A stretch of DNA of 6,741 nucleotides. Origin: Pseudomonadota bacterium. GTDB taxonomy: Bacteria; Pseudomonadota; Gammaproteobacteria; GCA-001735895. The notes beneath the pieces are model-generated. The model was given only the letters and a program-made list of their open reading frames with translations. It had not been told where the DNA came from and did not search any database. Location of the stretch: assembly GCA_022545625.1 (NCBI GenBank), contig JACZQS010000132.1, forward strand, positions 1 through 6,741. Reading direction: 5' to 3'. Positions 1 through 6,573 of the stretch are shown here, piece after piece (positions within the stretch are counted from its first letter, which is position 1; the number at the start of each line of letters is the position of its first letter). The translations under genes were made by a program, and so were the position numbers.

Positions 1-1741
1 ATTGCAACGCATGTAGCCTGGCGTAGATTCCGTCACTTTCGAGTAAAGTCCGATGATCACCCTGCTCCACCAGTTTGCCCTGATCGAGTACGAGGATATA
101 ATCAGCGTGCTCGACAGTAGACAGCCGGTGTGCGATTACCAGGGTAGTGCGATTGTCCATCAGGTTTTCCATGGCATGCTGGATATAGCGCTCGGACTCC
201 GTGTCCAGTGCAGAGGTTGCTTCGTCGAGGATCAGTACCGGCGCATCCTTAAGCAGTGCTCGGGCTATGGCTATCCGTTGTCGCTGACCCCCGGATAACA
301 ACACACCACGTTCTCCAACCATGGTATCGAGTAAATCCGGCATATCCTCGATGAATTCCCAGGCGTAAGCACGTTTTGCCGCTTCAATCACTGTTTCATC
401 GTCAACATCGCCCAGCAGGCCGTAGGCGATATTATATCGAACAGTGTCGTTGAACAAACGCACATCCTGCCCAACATAGGCAATCTGGCGGCGTAATTCC
501 TTCAGTTTATAGTCCTGGATGCGTTCACCATCGAGTCTTATTTCGCCTTCGTCGAGTTCATACAGGCGGGGTATCAGATTTACCAGGCTGGATTTGCCGC
601 TCCCCGATCGGCCGACGATTGCTATCGTCTGATTGGGCTCAATTTCAAAACTGATATTTTCGATCACGTTCCCTTCACTACTGCGATAGCTTAAACTCAC
701 ATTGTCAAAAGTGATGTGACCCTGGGCCTTTTCGAGATCAAGACTCCCCTCGTCTTTCTCACTTTCACGGGCAAGGAAATCGAAAATACTTTCACCTGCG
801 GCAATCCCCATTTGAATATTTGCGTTAACTGACGACAAGGCACGCATGGGCGGAAATATCATTGTCAATGCAAACAAAAAAGAAACAAAATCGCCAGTGC
901 TTACGATGTCACGCATTGCATCTGAGGTTGCGAATGCAACAATTGCAGCAAAGGCCAGGGCTACGATAAACTGCATCAGGGGCATACTGATCGAACGTAC
1001 TATCGACAATTTCAGATTTAGCTTCAGGTTATGCTTGTTAATATCAGAAAATTTCTTACGCTCCAGGTCGTCTCCACCAAAAATCTTGACCACCCGATTC
1101 GAATCGATGACTTCCTGCGCGACATGGGCGACATCTCCCATGGAGGTCTGAATACGCTTGCTGATACTGCGAAATCGACCCGAAATCCTGACTACTATTA
1201 AAAATACGATGGGGCCCGCAAGCAAAAAAATGAGGGTCAGTTGCCAGTTAAGCCAAATCATATAGGCGAGTAATATCAAAATACGCAATGTATCCTGAAT
1301 AAATACGGTCAGCGATGAAGACACAGAACCAGCTATTTGTTCGACATTGTAGGAAAATCGCGTAACGATCGCACCGGACGATGACTGATCGTACTCCTCG
1401 CTATTCATAGTCATCAATTTTTCAAACATCAAGTTCCGTAACGAGGCGATGACATTGCGTCCAATATAATCCATACAATAGGTGCGAGTAGATACTGCGA
1501 CCATTCGTACCGCAAAAATCAATATGATAGCCAGTGGAATCAACCGAATTACCAAAGGATCACGATCGATAAATCCGTCATCCAGCAACGGTTTCATCAA
1601 ATAGGCAAATGCGGCTTCCGACATGGCAAAAATAACCATGCCAATGACCGCCAGCAGAAAATAGATCTTATGCTCTAAAGCCAGCGACAGTAGGGCGCGA
1701 TAGGATTGGATACCGGTCATCTTACCGGTAATTGGTTTCAT
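1..1741 (-). CDS. msbA: Lipid A export ATP-binding/permease protein MsbA (3' end cut by window edge)
   Basis: MsbA is a homodimeric ABC exporter of the inner membrane that flips lipid A-core from the cytoplasmic to the periplasmic leaflet. I translated it by hand: 580 codons are present, and E. coli MsbA has 582 residues, so only the last few are missing. The N-terminal half (about 20-330) is the six-helix transmembrane domain, including the MsbA-like stretch MKPLLDDGF. The nucleotide-binding domain has Walker A GRSGSGKS (377-384, Lys383), a Q-loop Gln near 425, signature LSGGQ (482-486), Walker B ending Asp506-Glu507, and the switch His538. All lie within one residue of their E. coli positions. 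The ATG at 1741 has an AAGG Shine-Dalgarno eight bases upstream, and no in-frame ATG lies between it and exbD. It follows exbD by 44 bases and is probably cotranscribed with it. The expected downstream partner, lpxK, lies outside the window. The C-terminus as seen, IYARLHALQ, matches the family end. Confidence 0.95.
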   Translation of the reverse strand, partial: MKPITGKMTGIQSYRALLSLALEHKIYFLLAVIGMVIFAMSEAAFAYLMKPLLDDGFIDRDPLVIRLIPLAIILIFAVRMVAVSTRTYCMDYIGRNVIASLRNLMFEKLMTMNSEEYDQSSSGAIVTRFSYNVEQIAGSVSSSLTVFIQDTLRILILLAYMIWLNWQLTLIFLLAGPIVFLIVVRISGRFRSISKRIQTSMGDVAHVAQEVIDSNRVVKIFGGDDLERKKFSDINKHNLKLNLKLSIVRSISMPLMQFIVALAFAAIVAFATSDAMRDIVSTGDFVSFLFALTMIFPPMRALSSVNANIQMGIAAGESIFDFLARESEKDEGSLDLEKAQGHITFDNVSLSYRSSEGNVIENISFEIEPNQTIAIVGRSGSGKSSLVNLIPRLYELDEGEIRLDGERIQDYKLKELRRQIAYVGQDVRLFNDTVRYNIAYGLLGDVDDETVIEAAKRAYAWEFIEDMPDLLDTMVGERGVLLSGGQRQRIAIARALLKDAPVLILDEATSALDTESERYIQHAMENLMDNRTTLVIAHRLSTVEHADYILVLDQGKLVEQGDHRTLLESDGIYARLHALQ

Positions 1742-1743
1742 CG

Positions 1744-1756
1744 GATAAGCCTTATC
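1744..1756 (-). repeat. Short inverted repeat over the msbA ribosome binding site
   Basis: GATAAG and CTTATC form a perfect 6+1+6 inverted repeat in the exbD-msbA gap. On the coding strand it contains the AAGG (1750-1753) that probably serves as the msbA Shine-Dalgarno, eight bases before the ATG. A hairpin here could mask the ribosome binding site. The arms are short, so chance is possible and no regulatory role is shown. Confidence 0.3.
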
Positions 1757-1785
1757 GGAGGGAGTCCATACAACATGGTCAAGAT

Positions 1786-2202
1786 TTACTCAAGCGGGCG
1801 CGTAGTTGCGATCGAAACCTGGGTGAGCCCCAGCCGCGCAACAACATCCATCGCTGTCACCAGCGACTGCACCGGTGATTCGGCGTCTGACTGAATCACA
1901 ATTGGCCGATCCGATCCGTCAAGTACCCGCTGTAATGCAAGGCTTAGCGCTTCACTTTTCTGGCTCGATAATTCACGTGAGTTTAAAAAAAATTTACCCT
2001 CCATGTTAATCACTAAATAGAGCGGTTGTTTTGGTTTGATAGCTTCATCTTGACTCGCTTCGGGCAACTTGATCTTTAACTGCGAGGTGGTATCAAAAGT
2101 AGTCGACACCATGAAGAATATCAATAATAGAAACACCACGTCTATTAGAGGTGTCAAATTGATATTGACTTCTTCAACTGGAGTTGCACTGATAAATTTC
2201 AT
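1786..2202 (-). CDS. exbD: ExbD/TolR family biopolymer transport protein
   Basis: This is the small proton-channel subunit that works with ExbB as an inner-membrane motor driven by the proton motive force. The 138-residue length is normal for the family. It has a short cytoplasmic N-terminus, one transmembrane helix at about 19-39, and a periplasmic domain from about 42 to the end. The motif NLTPLIDVVFLLLIFFMV holds Asp21, which aligns with the essential membrane aspartate of ExbD (Asp25) and TolR (Asp23). The ATG overlaps the exbB stop codon by one base (TAATG), so the two are translationally coupled. No tonB or TolA-like gene is nearby. ExbD homologues between comEC and msbA/lpxK are common in gammaproteobacteria, but their energised partner is not well defined. 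Family assignment is firm; whether it serves TonB or an envelope function linked to lipid A is open. Confidence 0.93.
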   Translation of the reverse strand: MKFISATPVEEVNINLTPLIDVVFLLLIFFMVSTTFDTTSQLKIKLPEASQDEAIKPKQPLYLVINMEGKFFLNSRELSSQKSEALSLALQRVLDGSDRPIVIQSDAESPVQSLVTAMDVVARLGLTQVSIATTRPLE

Positions 2203-2822
2203 TACTGGGAAAAGCTTTTCCGATCACCCTGTAAGAACTCCACCAGCTTCATCGCTTCCTGTTCCATGCCGACTACCAGCTCGTCTATTTTCCTTTTCAG
2301 GTGGCGATGGAAAATCAGGCTGGGGATTGCAATCGTCAGTCCCGCGGCAGTAGTAATCAGGGCTTCGGAAATTCCTCCAGCAAGTTGACCAGGATCTCCA
2401 ACACCAATGACGGTAATAGCGGTAAACACCTTGATCATACCGATTACCGTACCCAGCAGCCCGAGTAACGGGGTTATTGTCGATATCGTACCCAGGGTAT
2501 TCATGAAGCGTTCCATTTCGTGCACCACGTGGCGACCGGTTTCTTCGATACTTTCCCGAATCAGGTCACGCGATAAATGTCGATTGATCAATCCGGCGGC
2601 AAGCACCCGCCCCAGCGGTGATCCATTTTCAATCTGGTCGATATGTTTTTCGGTGAGAGAGTCTTTATTCAATAGATTCCAGATACCGGTCAAAAGTTTC
2701 TCAGGAATTACCTTTTTTTGCCGCAGGGTCCACAAACGTTCGGTGATAATTGCCACCGCAATAATAGAGCACAGCAATATCGGGACCATTAGCCAGCCGC
2801 CTGCCTGAACCAGTTCGAACAC
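2202..2822 (-). CDS. exbB: ExbB/TolQ/MotA family proton channel protein
   Basis: This is the membrane scaffold of the ExbB-ExbD motor, which forms a pentameric proton channel around ExbD helices. The product has 206 residues. A first transmembrane helix lies at about 10-30. A cytoplasmic loop spans about 35-105. Two further helices lie at about 110-135 (with PLLGLLGTVIGMI) and 148-170 (GGISEALITTAAGLTIAIP), which is the conserved MotA/TolQ/ExbB core. The start is GTG at 2822, supported by GGAGGT five bases upstream. The gene overlaps exbD by one base (TAATG) and lies 108 bases after comEC, a gap wide enough for its own promoter. The family is clear; the TonB- or Tol-like role cannot be told from sequence alone. 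Confidence 0.93.
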   Translation of the reverse strand: MFELVQAGGWLMVPILLCSIIAVAIITERLWTLRQKKVIPEKLLTGIWNLLNKDSLTEKHIDQIENGSPLGRVLAAGLINRHLSRDLIRESIEETGRHVVHEMERFMNTLGTISTITPLLGLLGTVIGMIKVFTAITVIGVGDPGQLAGGISEALITTAAGLTIAIPSLIFHRHLKRKIDELVVGMEQEAMKLVEFLQGDRKSFSQ

Positions 2823-2827
2823 GTTTC

Positions 2828-2833
2828 ACCTCC
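2828..2833 (-). promoter_or_regulatory. Strong Shine-Dalgarno that fixes the exbB GTG start
   Basis: The coding strand reads GGAGGT, five bases before the GTG at 2822. This near-perfect anti-16S match supports the GTG rather than any later ATG as the exbB start, and it agrees with the first transmembrane helix beginning close to the N-terminus. Confidence 0.7.
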
Positions 2834-2849
2834 ATCAGGAATGCCGCAC

Positions 2850-2879
2850 ATGATACTGTAATCAAGTCTGCGATGAGAA
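2850..2879 (-). promoter_or_regulatory. Possible sigma-70 promoter for exbB-exbD-msbA
   Basis: In the 108-base gap between comEC and exbB the minus strand has TTCTCA (2874-2879), an 18-base spacer and TATCAT (2850-2855). The -10 matches the consensus at five of six bases and the -35 at four of six. Transcription would start near 2843, giving a leader of about 20 bases that contains the GGAGGT ribosome site. This is a by-eye match. The genes may also be transcribed from the comEC promoter. Confidence 0.3.
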
Positions 2880-2930
2880 GTTTTTTACCAGACCGGCCAT
2901 CACTTGTCGATATCAAGCTGGGTTAAAATC

Positions 2931-5216
2931 TCAATACCATAATCTGGGTCTATCTTTGCGGTATCTGCTGACCTTTAGACCGCTTGCGCTACTTTGAATC
3001 GTGATGGCCCCATCTCGATCAGTTCGATATATCTGGCTGTTGACCAGACCATAGGCTTCGAGCACCCTGGCGTCGGGAAACCCCCAGCGATTGTTTCTAC
3101 CAATGGTAAATACTGAAACCCGCGGACTCACCTTTTGCAGAAAACTCGAGGTTGAAGAGGTAGCGCTTCCATGATGCGGCGCAAGTAATACCGATGCTCT
3201 CAATTTTTCCGGCATCGTGCCCAGCAGTCGAAATTCCTGTTCAGCCTCGATATCGCCGGTCAACAGCGAGGTATGAACACCGCTCACCCTTAATACGCAG
3301 GAACGGTTGTTACTACTTTTCAGCTTACTAGTAGCAGGCGGACTGATGAATTCGAAACTAACCCCATCCCAGTACCAGGGTGGGTATAGATGGCAGGAAC
3401 GAATAGCCGATCGCAGTCTGAATCTCTTTTGTATTTCGTCCGGCGTCCCCGAAATCAACCTGGCGGGATCGTAATGTTCCCGATAGCTTATGAAACCGCC
3501 GCTATGGTCTGCATCGACATGGCTGATAATCATCAAATCCGGTTGCTCGATACCCTGCTGCCGCAAAAAAGGCACCAGCACCCATTGCGCGGCACTAAAC
3601 CCATACGCGTTTCCCGGCCCAAAATCGTAGACAATGCTGTGATTTCTGGTCTGGATCACCGCTGATGTACCCATCCCTACATCTAGCAGGGTCAACTGGT
3701 AAGCACCGAATTCTATTTCAGGCCGTTGCCAGATAAAAGGCAAGACCACTAGCAGGACAGCCGGCATTTTTCCGGGAAATCCCTTTGGCATCGTTATTAT
3801 TAATAATCCCATCGCTGACAGACCGAGCAGAACGTATGGAATGCTGCCACCCGGGTGTGCCGACAGGCCTGAATTTAGCAACAATTCCAGGTAGTCGAGC
3901 AGTACGCCCAGCAATTTATCGCTGACCAGAAACAATCCGTTAGCCAGTGACAGACCGAAACCGACCAGAAAACTGGCGAGTAAGGCAATCGGCACTATGA
4001 TCAGGCTCACCAGTGGGATCGCCAGTATATTGGCAAAAAAACTGGCTGGGTTCAACTGACCAAATAGACCGATGCCGAGCGGGATAAACAAAACTGAAAA
4101 CAAGAATTGTACAACCATCATCTGCCTCCAACGACTGGTCTGATGGCTTAGCAGGTATTGGGCAAACGCAATGATCAACAAGGCGCTGATACTCAGCCAG
4201 AACGAGGCCGAACCGACTGCCAGTGGGTCAAAAATCAGGATCACTACCACCGCAATTGCGATGCTGTTTATCAGGTTGATGCCACTGCGAAAAATCAGTG
4301 CCAGAAATACCACCGCCAGCATGATTAACGCACGAACAGTCGGCAGGCTGAAACCGGCTAACCCGGCATAAATTAATCCAGCACTAAACGCGAGAGTGGC
4401 CGAAAACCGCAGACGATCGTAGCCAATACGATAAAACCCGAGCTGCCAGATCCATCTTCCCAGGTAAAAGAACAACGCGGAAATCATGCCAATGTGTAAA
4501 CCGGAGATTGCCAGCAGGTGGGCAGTACCTGTGTCCTGTAGTAGTTCACGCTGGTGTGGATGAATATTCGCCCGGTAGCCAATAGTCAGCGCCTTGATCA
4601 ATCCCGCCTGCGAGCAGTCAGCGCAGTATTGGTCGATCCCCTGCCCGATTTGGCTTCGCCATTGATCTATACTCCAGAAGGCCGGGGATTCGAGTAATTG
4701 ATTTAAGTCGGATGATTTAACGTAACCGATCGCACCGATACGCTTAACAAGTAACCAGCGTTCATAGTCGAAGCCACCGGGATTTTGATATCCACCCGGA
4801 GATTTCAACTTGACCAGCAAGCGCCAGCGTTCCCCTGCATTGATTTTTTGATCGCTGCGGTACCAGCTCAGTCGAATCGTATCGGGTAACGGATGGGGAT
4901 AGCCTGCAATCGAGTCGGGCCTGAATAAAAACCTGATCGACCCGGGTCGCTGCTCGGGAATGTCCGCGATCACGCCTTCCAGTTCCAGCAATTGATTCTG
5001 ATAGTCGCCAGCCAGCCTAAGATCGAGTGAATGCTGGATATTCAAACAAGCCCAGAGGTAGGCGGCTATTAACAGGATCGGGACTCGATACCCGGGATTT
5101 AGAAATGCGAGTAGCAATAACAGGGGCAAGTAGGAAACCCAGTATCGATCGGGTATAGCGCTGCTGTAAAAAGCAGCTACTGAACCCAAAACCAGTACCA
5201 TCGCGGTCTTAATCAT
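2931..5216 (-). CDS. comEC: DNA internalization competence protein ComEC/Rec2
   Basis: ComEC is the inner-membrane channel that carries single-stranded DNA into the cytoplasm during natural transformation; the E. coli homologue is YcaI. From the ATG at 5216 it has 761 residues, a normal length for gammaproteobacteria. An N-terminal pair of helices is followed by an OB-fold-like DUF4131 region (about 70-180). The Competence domain comes next, with the hallmark TGTAHLLAISGLHIG at 229-243 and many hydrophobic helices to about 490. The C-terminal metallo-beta-lactamase domain carries HVDADH (566-571), LLTGD (651-655) and PHHGS (680-684), plus the C-terminal RTDRDGAI, so the metal-binding motifs look intact. 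Two earlier in-frame starts exist: GTG at 5252, with no ribosome site, and ATG at 5231, with AGGG only three bases away. I prefer 5216 because AGGG lies five bases upstream. It is divergent from the DUF2062 gene. Confidence 0.93.
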   Translation of the reverse strand: MIKTAMVLVLGSVAAFYSSAIPDRYWVSYLPLLLLLAFLNPGYRVPILLIAAYLWACLNIQHSLDLRLAGDYQNQLLELEGVIADIPEQRPGSIRFLFRPDSIAGYPHPLPDTIRLSWYRSDQKINAGERWRLLVKLKSPGGYQNPGGFDYERWLLVKRIGAIGYVKSSDLNQLLESPAFWSIDQWRSQIGQGIDQYCADCSQAGLIKALTIGYRANIHPHQRELLQDTGTAHLLAISGLHIGMISALFFYLGRWIWQLGFYRIGYDRLRFSATLAFSAGLIYAGLAGFSLPTVRALIMLAVVFLALIFRSGINLINSIAIAVVVILIFDPLAVGSASFWLSISALLIIAFAQYLLSHQTSRWRQMMVVQFLFSVLFIPLGIGLFGQLNPASFFANILAIPLVSLIIVPIALLASFLVGFGLSLANGLFLVSDKLLGVLLDYLELLLNSGLSAHPGGSIPYVLLGLSAMGLLIITMPKGFPGKMPAVLLVVLPFIWQRPEIEFGAYQLTLLDVGMGTSAVIQTRNHSIVYDFGPGNAYGFSAAQWVLVPFLRQQGIEQPDLMIISHVDADHSGGFISYREHYDPARLISGTPDEIQKRFRLRSAIRSCHLYPPWYWDGVSFEFISPPATSKLKSSNNRSCVLRVSGVHTSLLTGDIEAEQEFRLLGTMPEKLRASVLLAPHHGSATSSTSSFLQKVSPRVSVFTIGRNNRWGFPDARVLEAYGLVNSQIYRTDRDGAITIQSSASGLKVSRYRKDRPRLWY

Positions 5217-5246
5217 GCCATCCCTGTGCATCGTCCCTATTACACT

Positions 5247-5275
5247 TTGCACATTAGGCGATTAGCATCGATAAT
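5247..5275 (+). promoter_or_regulatory. Possible promoter giving a nearly leaderless DUF2062 mRNA
   Basis: TTGCAC (5247-5252), a 17-base spacer and GATAAT (5270-5275) precede the ATG at 5285. The -10 matches the consensus at five of six bases and the -35 only at TTG. The predicted start of transcription, about 5282-5283, would leave only two or three bases before the ATG. No Shine-Dalgarno is visible upstream of that ATG, which fits a leaderless or nearly leaderless message. This is a by-eye call. Confidence 0.3.
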
Positions 5276-5284
5276 ACAATCAAG

Positions 5285-5866
5285 ATGCCAAGAAAACTGA
5301 TCAAAAAATACCTACCCCACCCTAAAATAATAACTGGTAATCGCCTGATCAGGCTCCTCGGCCCACGGTTGCATGACCCCAGTCTCTGGCACATCAATCG
5401 AAAATCCTTTTCCGGCGCCATCGCGGTCGGAGTATTTTTCGCGTTTATGCCGGTTCCGTTTCAGATGCTACTCGCGGCTTTGGCGGCAATCAGTTTGCGC
5501 TTTAATATTCTCGTAGCGGTTCCCACAGTCTGGATCAGTAACCCGATAACCCTGGCGCCAATGTTTTATTTTTGTTACCGAATTGGCGCCGCTATTCTCG
5601 ATATTCATGCCGATAATTTCAATTTCGAATTATCCTTCGACTGGGTAGTGACGGGCATGCTTGATATCTGGCAACCTCTCTTATTGGGCTGCCTTGTAGT
5701 TGGCCTGGTCTCAGCGACTGCCTCTTACTGGCTGATGCAGTTTCTCTGGCGCTACCACCTGTTGACGCGTATCAAAAATCGCAGGGAAAGCAGACGGAGA
5801 AGAAAACTGGAATCCAGACAGCAGACCTCCAAACACAGTAATTTTAAGTCCGAAGACGGCAGGTAA
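5285..5866 (+). CDS. DUF2062 domain membrane protein
   Basis: This is a 193-residue protein of the DUF2062 family, whose biochemical role is unknown. The N-terminus MPRKLIKKYLPHP and the stretch LHDPSLWHINRKS (29-41) are typical of the family, and this supports the ATG at 5285 although no Shine-Dalgarno precedes it. Hydrophobic segments lie at about 43-70, 73-105 (with WISNPITLAPMFYFCYRIG, 83-101) and 131-155. The C-terminal tail from about 160 is strongly basic (RRESRRRRK) and probably cytoplasmic. The gene is divergent from comEC, a neighbourhood seen in other gammaproteobacteria, Pseudomonas included. A role in envelope biology is a guess from that conserved position only. The family call is firm and the function unknown. 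Confidence 0.9.
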   Translation: MPRKLIKKYLPHPKIITGNRLIRLLGPRLHDPSLWHINRKSFSGAIAVGVFFAFMPVPFQMLLAALAAISLRFNILVAVPTVWISNPITLAPMFYFCYRIGAAILDIHADNFNFELSFDWVVTGMLDIWQPLLLGCLVVGLVSATASYWLMQFLWRYHLLTRIKNRRESRRRRKLESRQQTSKHSNFKSEDGR

Positions 5867-6026
5867 GAGTCATTTGTGATTAAATTTGCCGGGCAAAACC
5901 CCGCGTTCGGTATGTGCTAATATCCGCTGACCTCGATTCCTGTTATTCATCGGCGACCTGATTTCCAGTAAACAAGCCCACAAACTAAACGGCCTTAGTT
6001 CAGAAAAAGACAGCACAGTACGGACG

Positions 6027-6058
6027 TTGATATAAAAAGAAATGCGTGAGAATATACT
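6027..6058 (+). promoter_or_regulatory. Weak promoter-like sequence upstream of the ectC-like gene
   Basis: TTGATA (6027-6032) and TATACT (6053-6058) are good -35 and -10 matches, but the spacer of 20 bases is longer than the optimum. With GAATAT (6050-6055) as the -10 the spacer is 17 but the match is poor. It lies outside the proposed cassette and would transcribe into it. Low confidence. Confidence 0.2.
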
Positions 6059-6134
6059 GAGAACAAAGTGCAACATATCACAGTATTCGTGCCTGCAACC
6101 TATTCTAATATTCCCGCGCGTCACATAATCTACT

Positions 6135-6141
6135 GTTAGGC
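6135..6141 (+). other. Candidate integron core site GTTAGGC (left cassette boundary)
   Basis: GTTAGGC fits the core-site consensus GTTRRRY at which integron integrases cut after the first G. It lies 48 bases upstream of the ectC-like start codon, a normal distance for a cassette 5' end. I could not find a paired left half that would make it a full attC, so it would be an attI remnant, the end of a decayed attC, or a secondary insertion site. A heptamer alone has a fair chance of occurring at random; its weight comes from the attC-like structure at 6574-6645. Confidence 0.35.
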
Positions 6142-6189
6142 GGTAATGGTATCTGGTCGGCAAAATTCAACCTAGCGAGGGCTATAAGC

Positions 6190-6561
6190 GTGATCGTAAG
6201 GAGAAAAGAGGACGTAATAGGTACAAAAGGCGATATTAATGGCGAGCGTTGGCATAGCCTCCGATTACTTCATGAAGAGGATGGTATGCATGTCACATTG
6301 ACGGATACGATTCTCGAAGCTGGTTTCAAAATGGATTTGTGGCAGAAGAATCACCTTGAGGCATGTTACTGTATAGAAGGTGAAGGAACATTGGAAGAAG
6401 TGGATTCAGGGACTATTCACGAGGTGCGGCCAGGAACACTCTATGCAATGAACAATCACGATCGCCATCGAATCACTGCGAAGACTCGCATGCGGATTTT
6501 CTGTACGTTTTGCCCAGCCCTGACAGGTCATGAGGTACACGACGCCGATGGTTCCCTCTAG
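6190..6561 (+). CDS. Ectoine synthase-like cupin (EctC family), solitary
   Basis: EctC closes N-gamma-acetyl-diaminobutyrate to ectoine, a compatible solute, in the cytoplasm. This 123-residue protein shows the family pattern: MIVR at the start, then NHLEACYCIEGEGTLEE (54-70) and LTGHEVHDADGS (111-122). The metal ligands known from Paenibacillus lautus EctC are all present at the same numbers: Glu57, Tyr85 and His93. Trp21, Arg25, Thr40, His55, Cys105, Phe107, Glu115 and His117 are kept too. Two pocket positions differ, Thr38 for Asn and Gln52 for Tyr, and the tail stops directly after DGSL, several residues short of most EctC proteins. The start is GTG at 6190, with GAGGG eight bases upstream. 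No ectA, ectB or ectD is in the window. It could be a true solitary ectoine synthase or a related enzyme with another substrate. Family confident, activity uncertain; gene symbol withheld for that reason. Confidence 0.8.
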   Translation: MIVRRKEDVIGTKGDINGERWHSLRLLHEEDGMHVTLTDTILEAGFKMDLWQKNHLEACYCIEGEGTLEEVDSGTIHEVRPGTLYAMNNHDRHRITAKTRMRIFCTFCPALTGHEVHDADGSL

Positions 6562-6566
6562 AGGGA
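6553..6566. repeat. Perfect 14-base palindrome across the ectC-like stop codon
   Basis: TCCCTCTAGAGGGA is identical to its reverse complement and contains the TAG stop (6559-6561). In RNA it would form a five-base-pair stem with a CUAG loop. No T run follows, so it is not a classical terminator. It lies just upstream of the attC-like site. Confidence 0.6.
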
Positions 6567-6573
6567 CGAGTCC

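Larger units (their letters stand above)
5867..6189. other. Intergenic region with no convincing gene
   Basis: These 323 bases separate the conserved chromosomal block from the ectC-like gene and look richer in A and T. A minus-strand frame of 97 codons (5870-6163) exists but resembles no family I know and has an implausible composition. Small inverted repeats occur at 5885-5897 (TTTGC-CGG-GCAAA) and 5983-6000 (AACTAA/TTAGTT); neither is followed by a T run on the plus strand, so neither is a good terminator for the DUF2062 gene. The core-site heptamer GTTAGGC lies at 6135-6141. A weak promoter-like pair lies at 6027-6058. I see no tRNA or integrase remnant. Confidence 0.6.

Noticed and set aside
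846..1151. Plus-strand open frame of 101 codons inside msbA
   Set aside because: It is antisense to the well-supported msbA reading frame, has no family resemblance and no ribosome site of note.
2701..2916. Minus-strand frame of 71 codons overlapping the exbB start
   Set aside because: It overlaps exbB in another frame, and the exbB start is fixed by GGAGGT and a clear family match.
5885..5897. TTTGC-CGG-GCAAA hairpin after the DUF2062 gene as a terminator
   Set aside because: The stem is only five base pairs and no T run follows on the plus strand, so an intrinsic terminator is not supported.
5983..6000. AACTAA/TTAGTT inverted repeat as a terminator or operator
   Set aside because: Six-base arms rich in A and T with a six-base loop and no T tract; this could easily arise by chance.
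6091..6141. A complete attC ending at GTTAGGC, with GCCTGCAAC as the left core
   Set aside because: The left core would need a two-base insertion, and I find no complementary inner arms between the two ends. Only the right heptamer is kept as a candidate.
5870..6163. Minus-strand open frame of 97 codons in the gap before the ectC-like gene
   Set aside because: The translation resembles no family I recognise, is rich in Arg, Ser and Cys without any domain pattern, and would run towards the DUF2062 gene. It looks like a chance frame in non-coding DNA.
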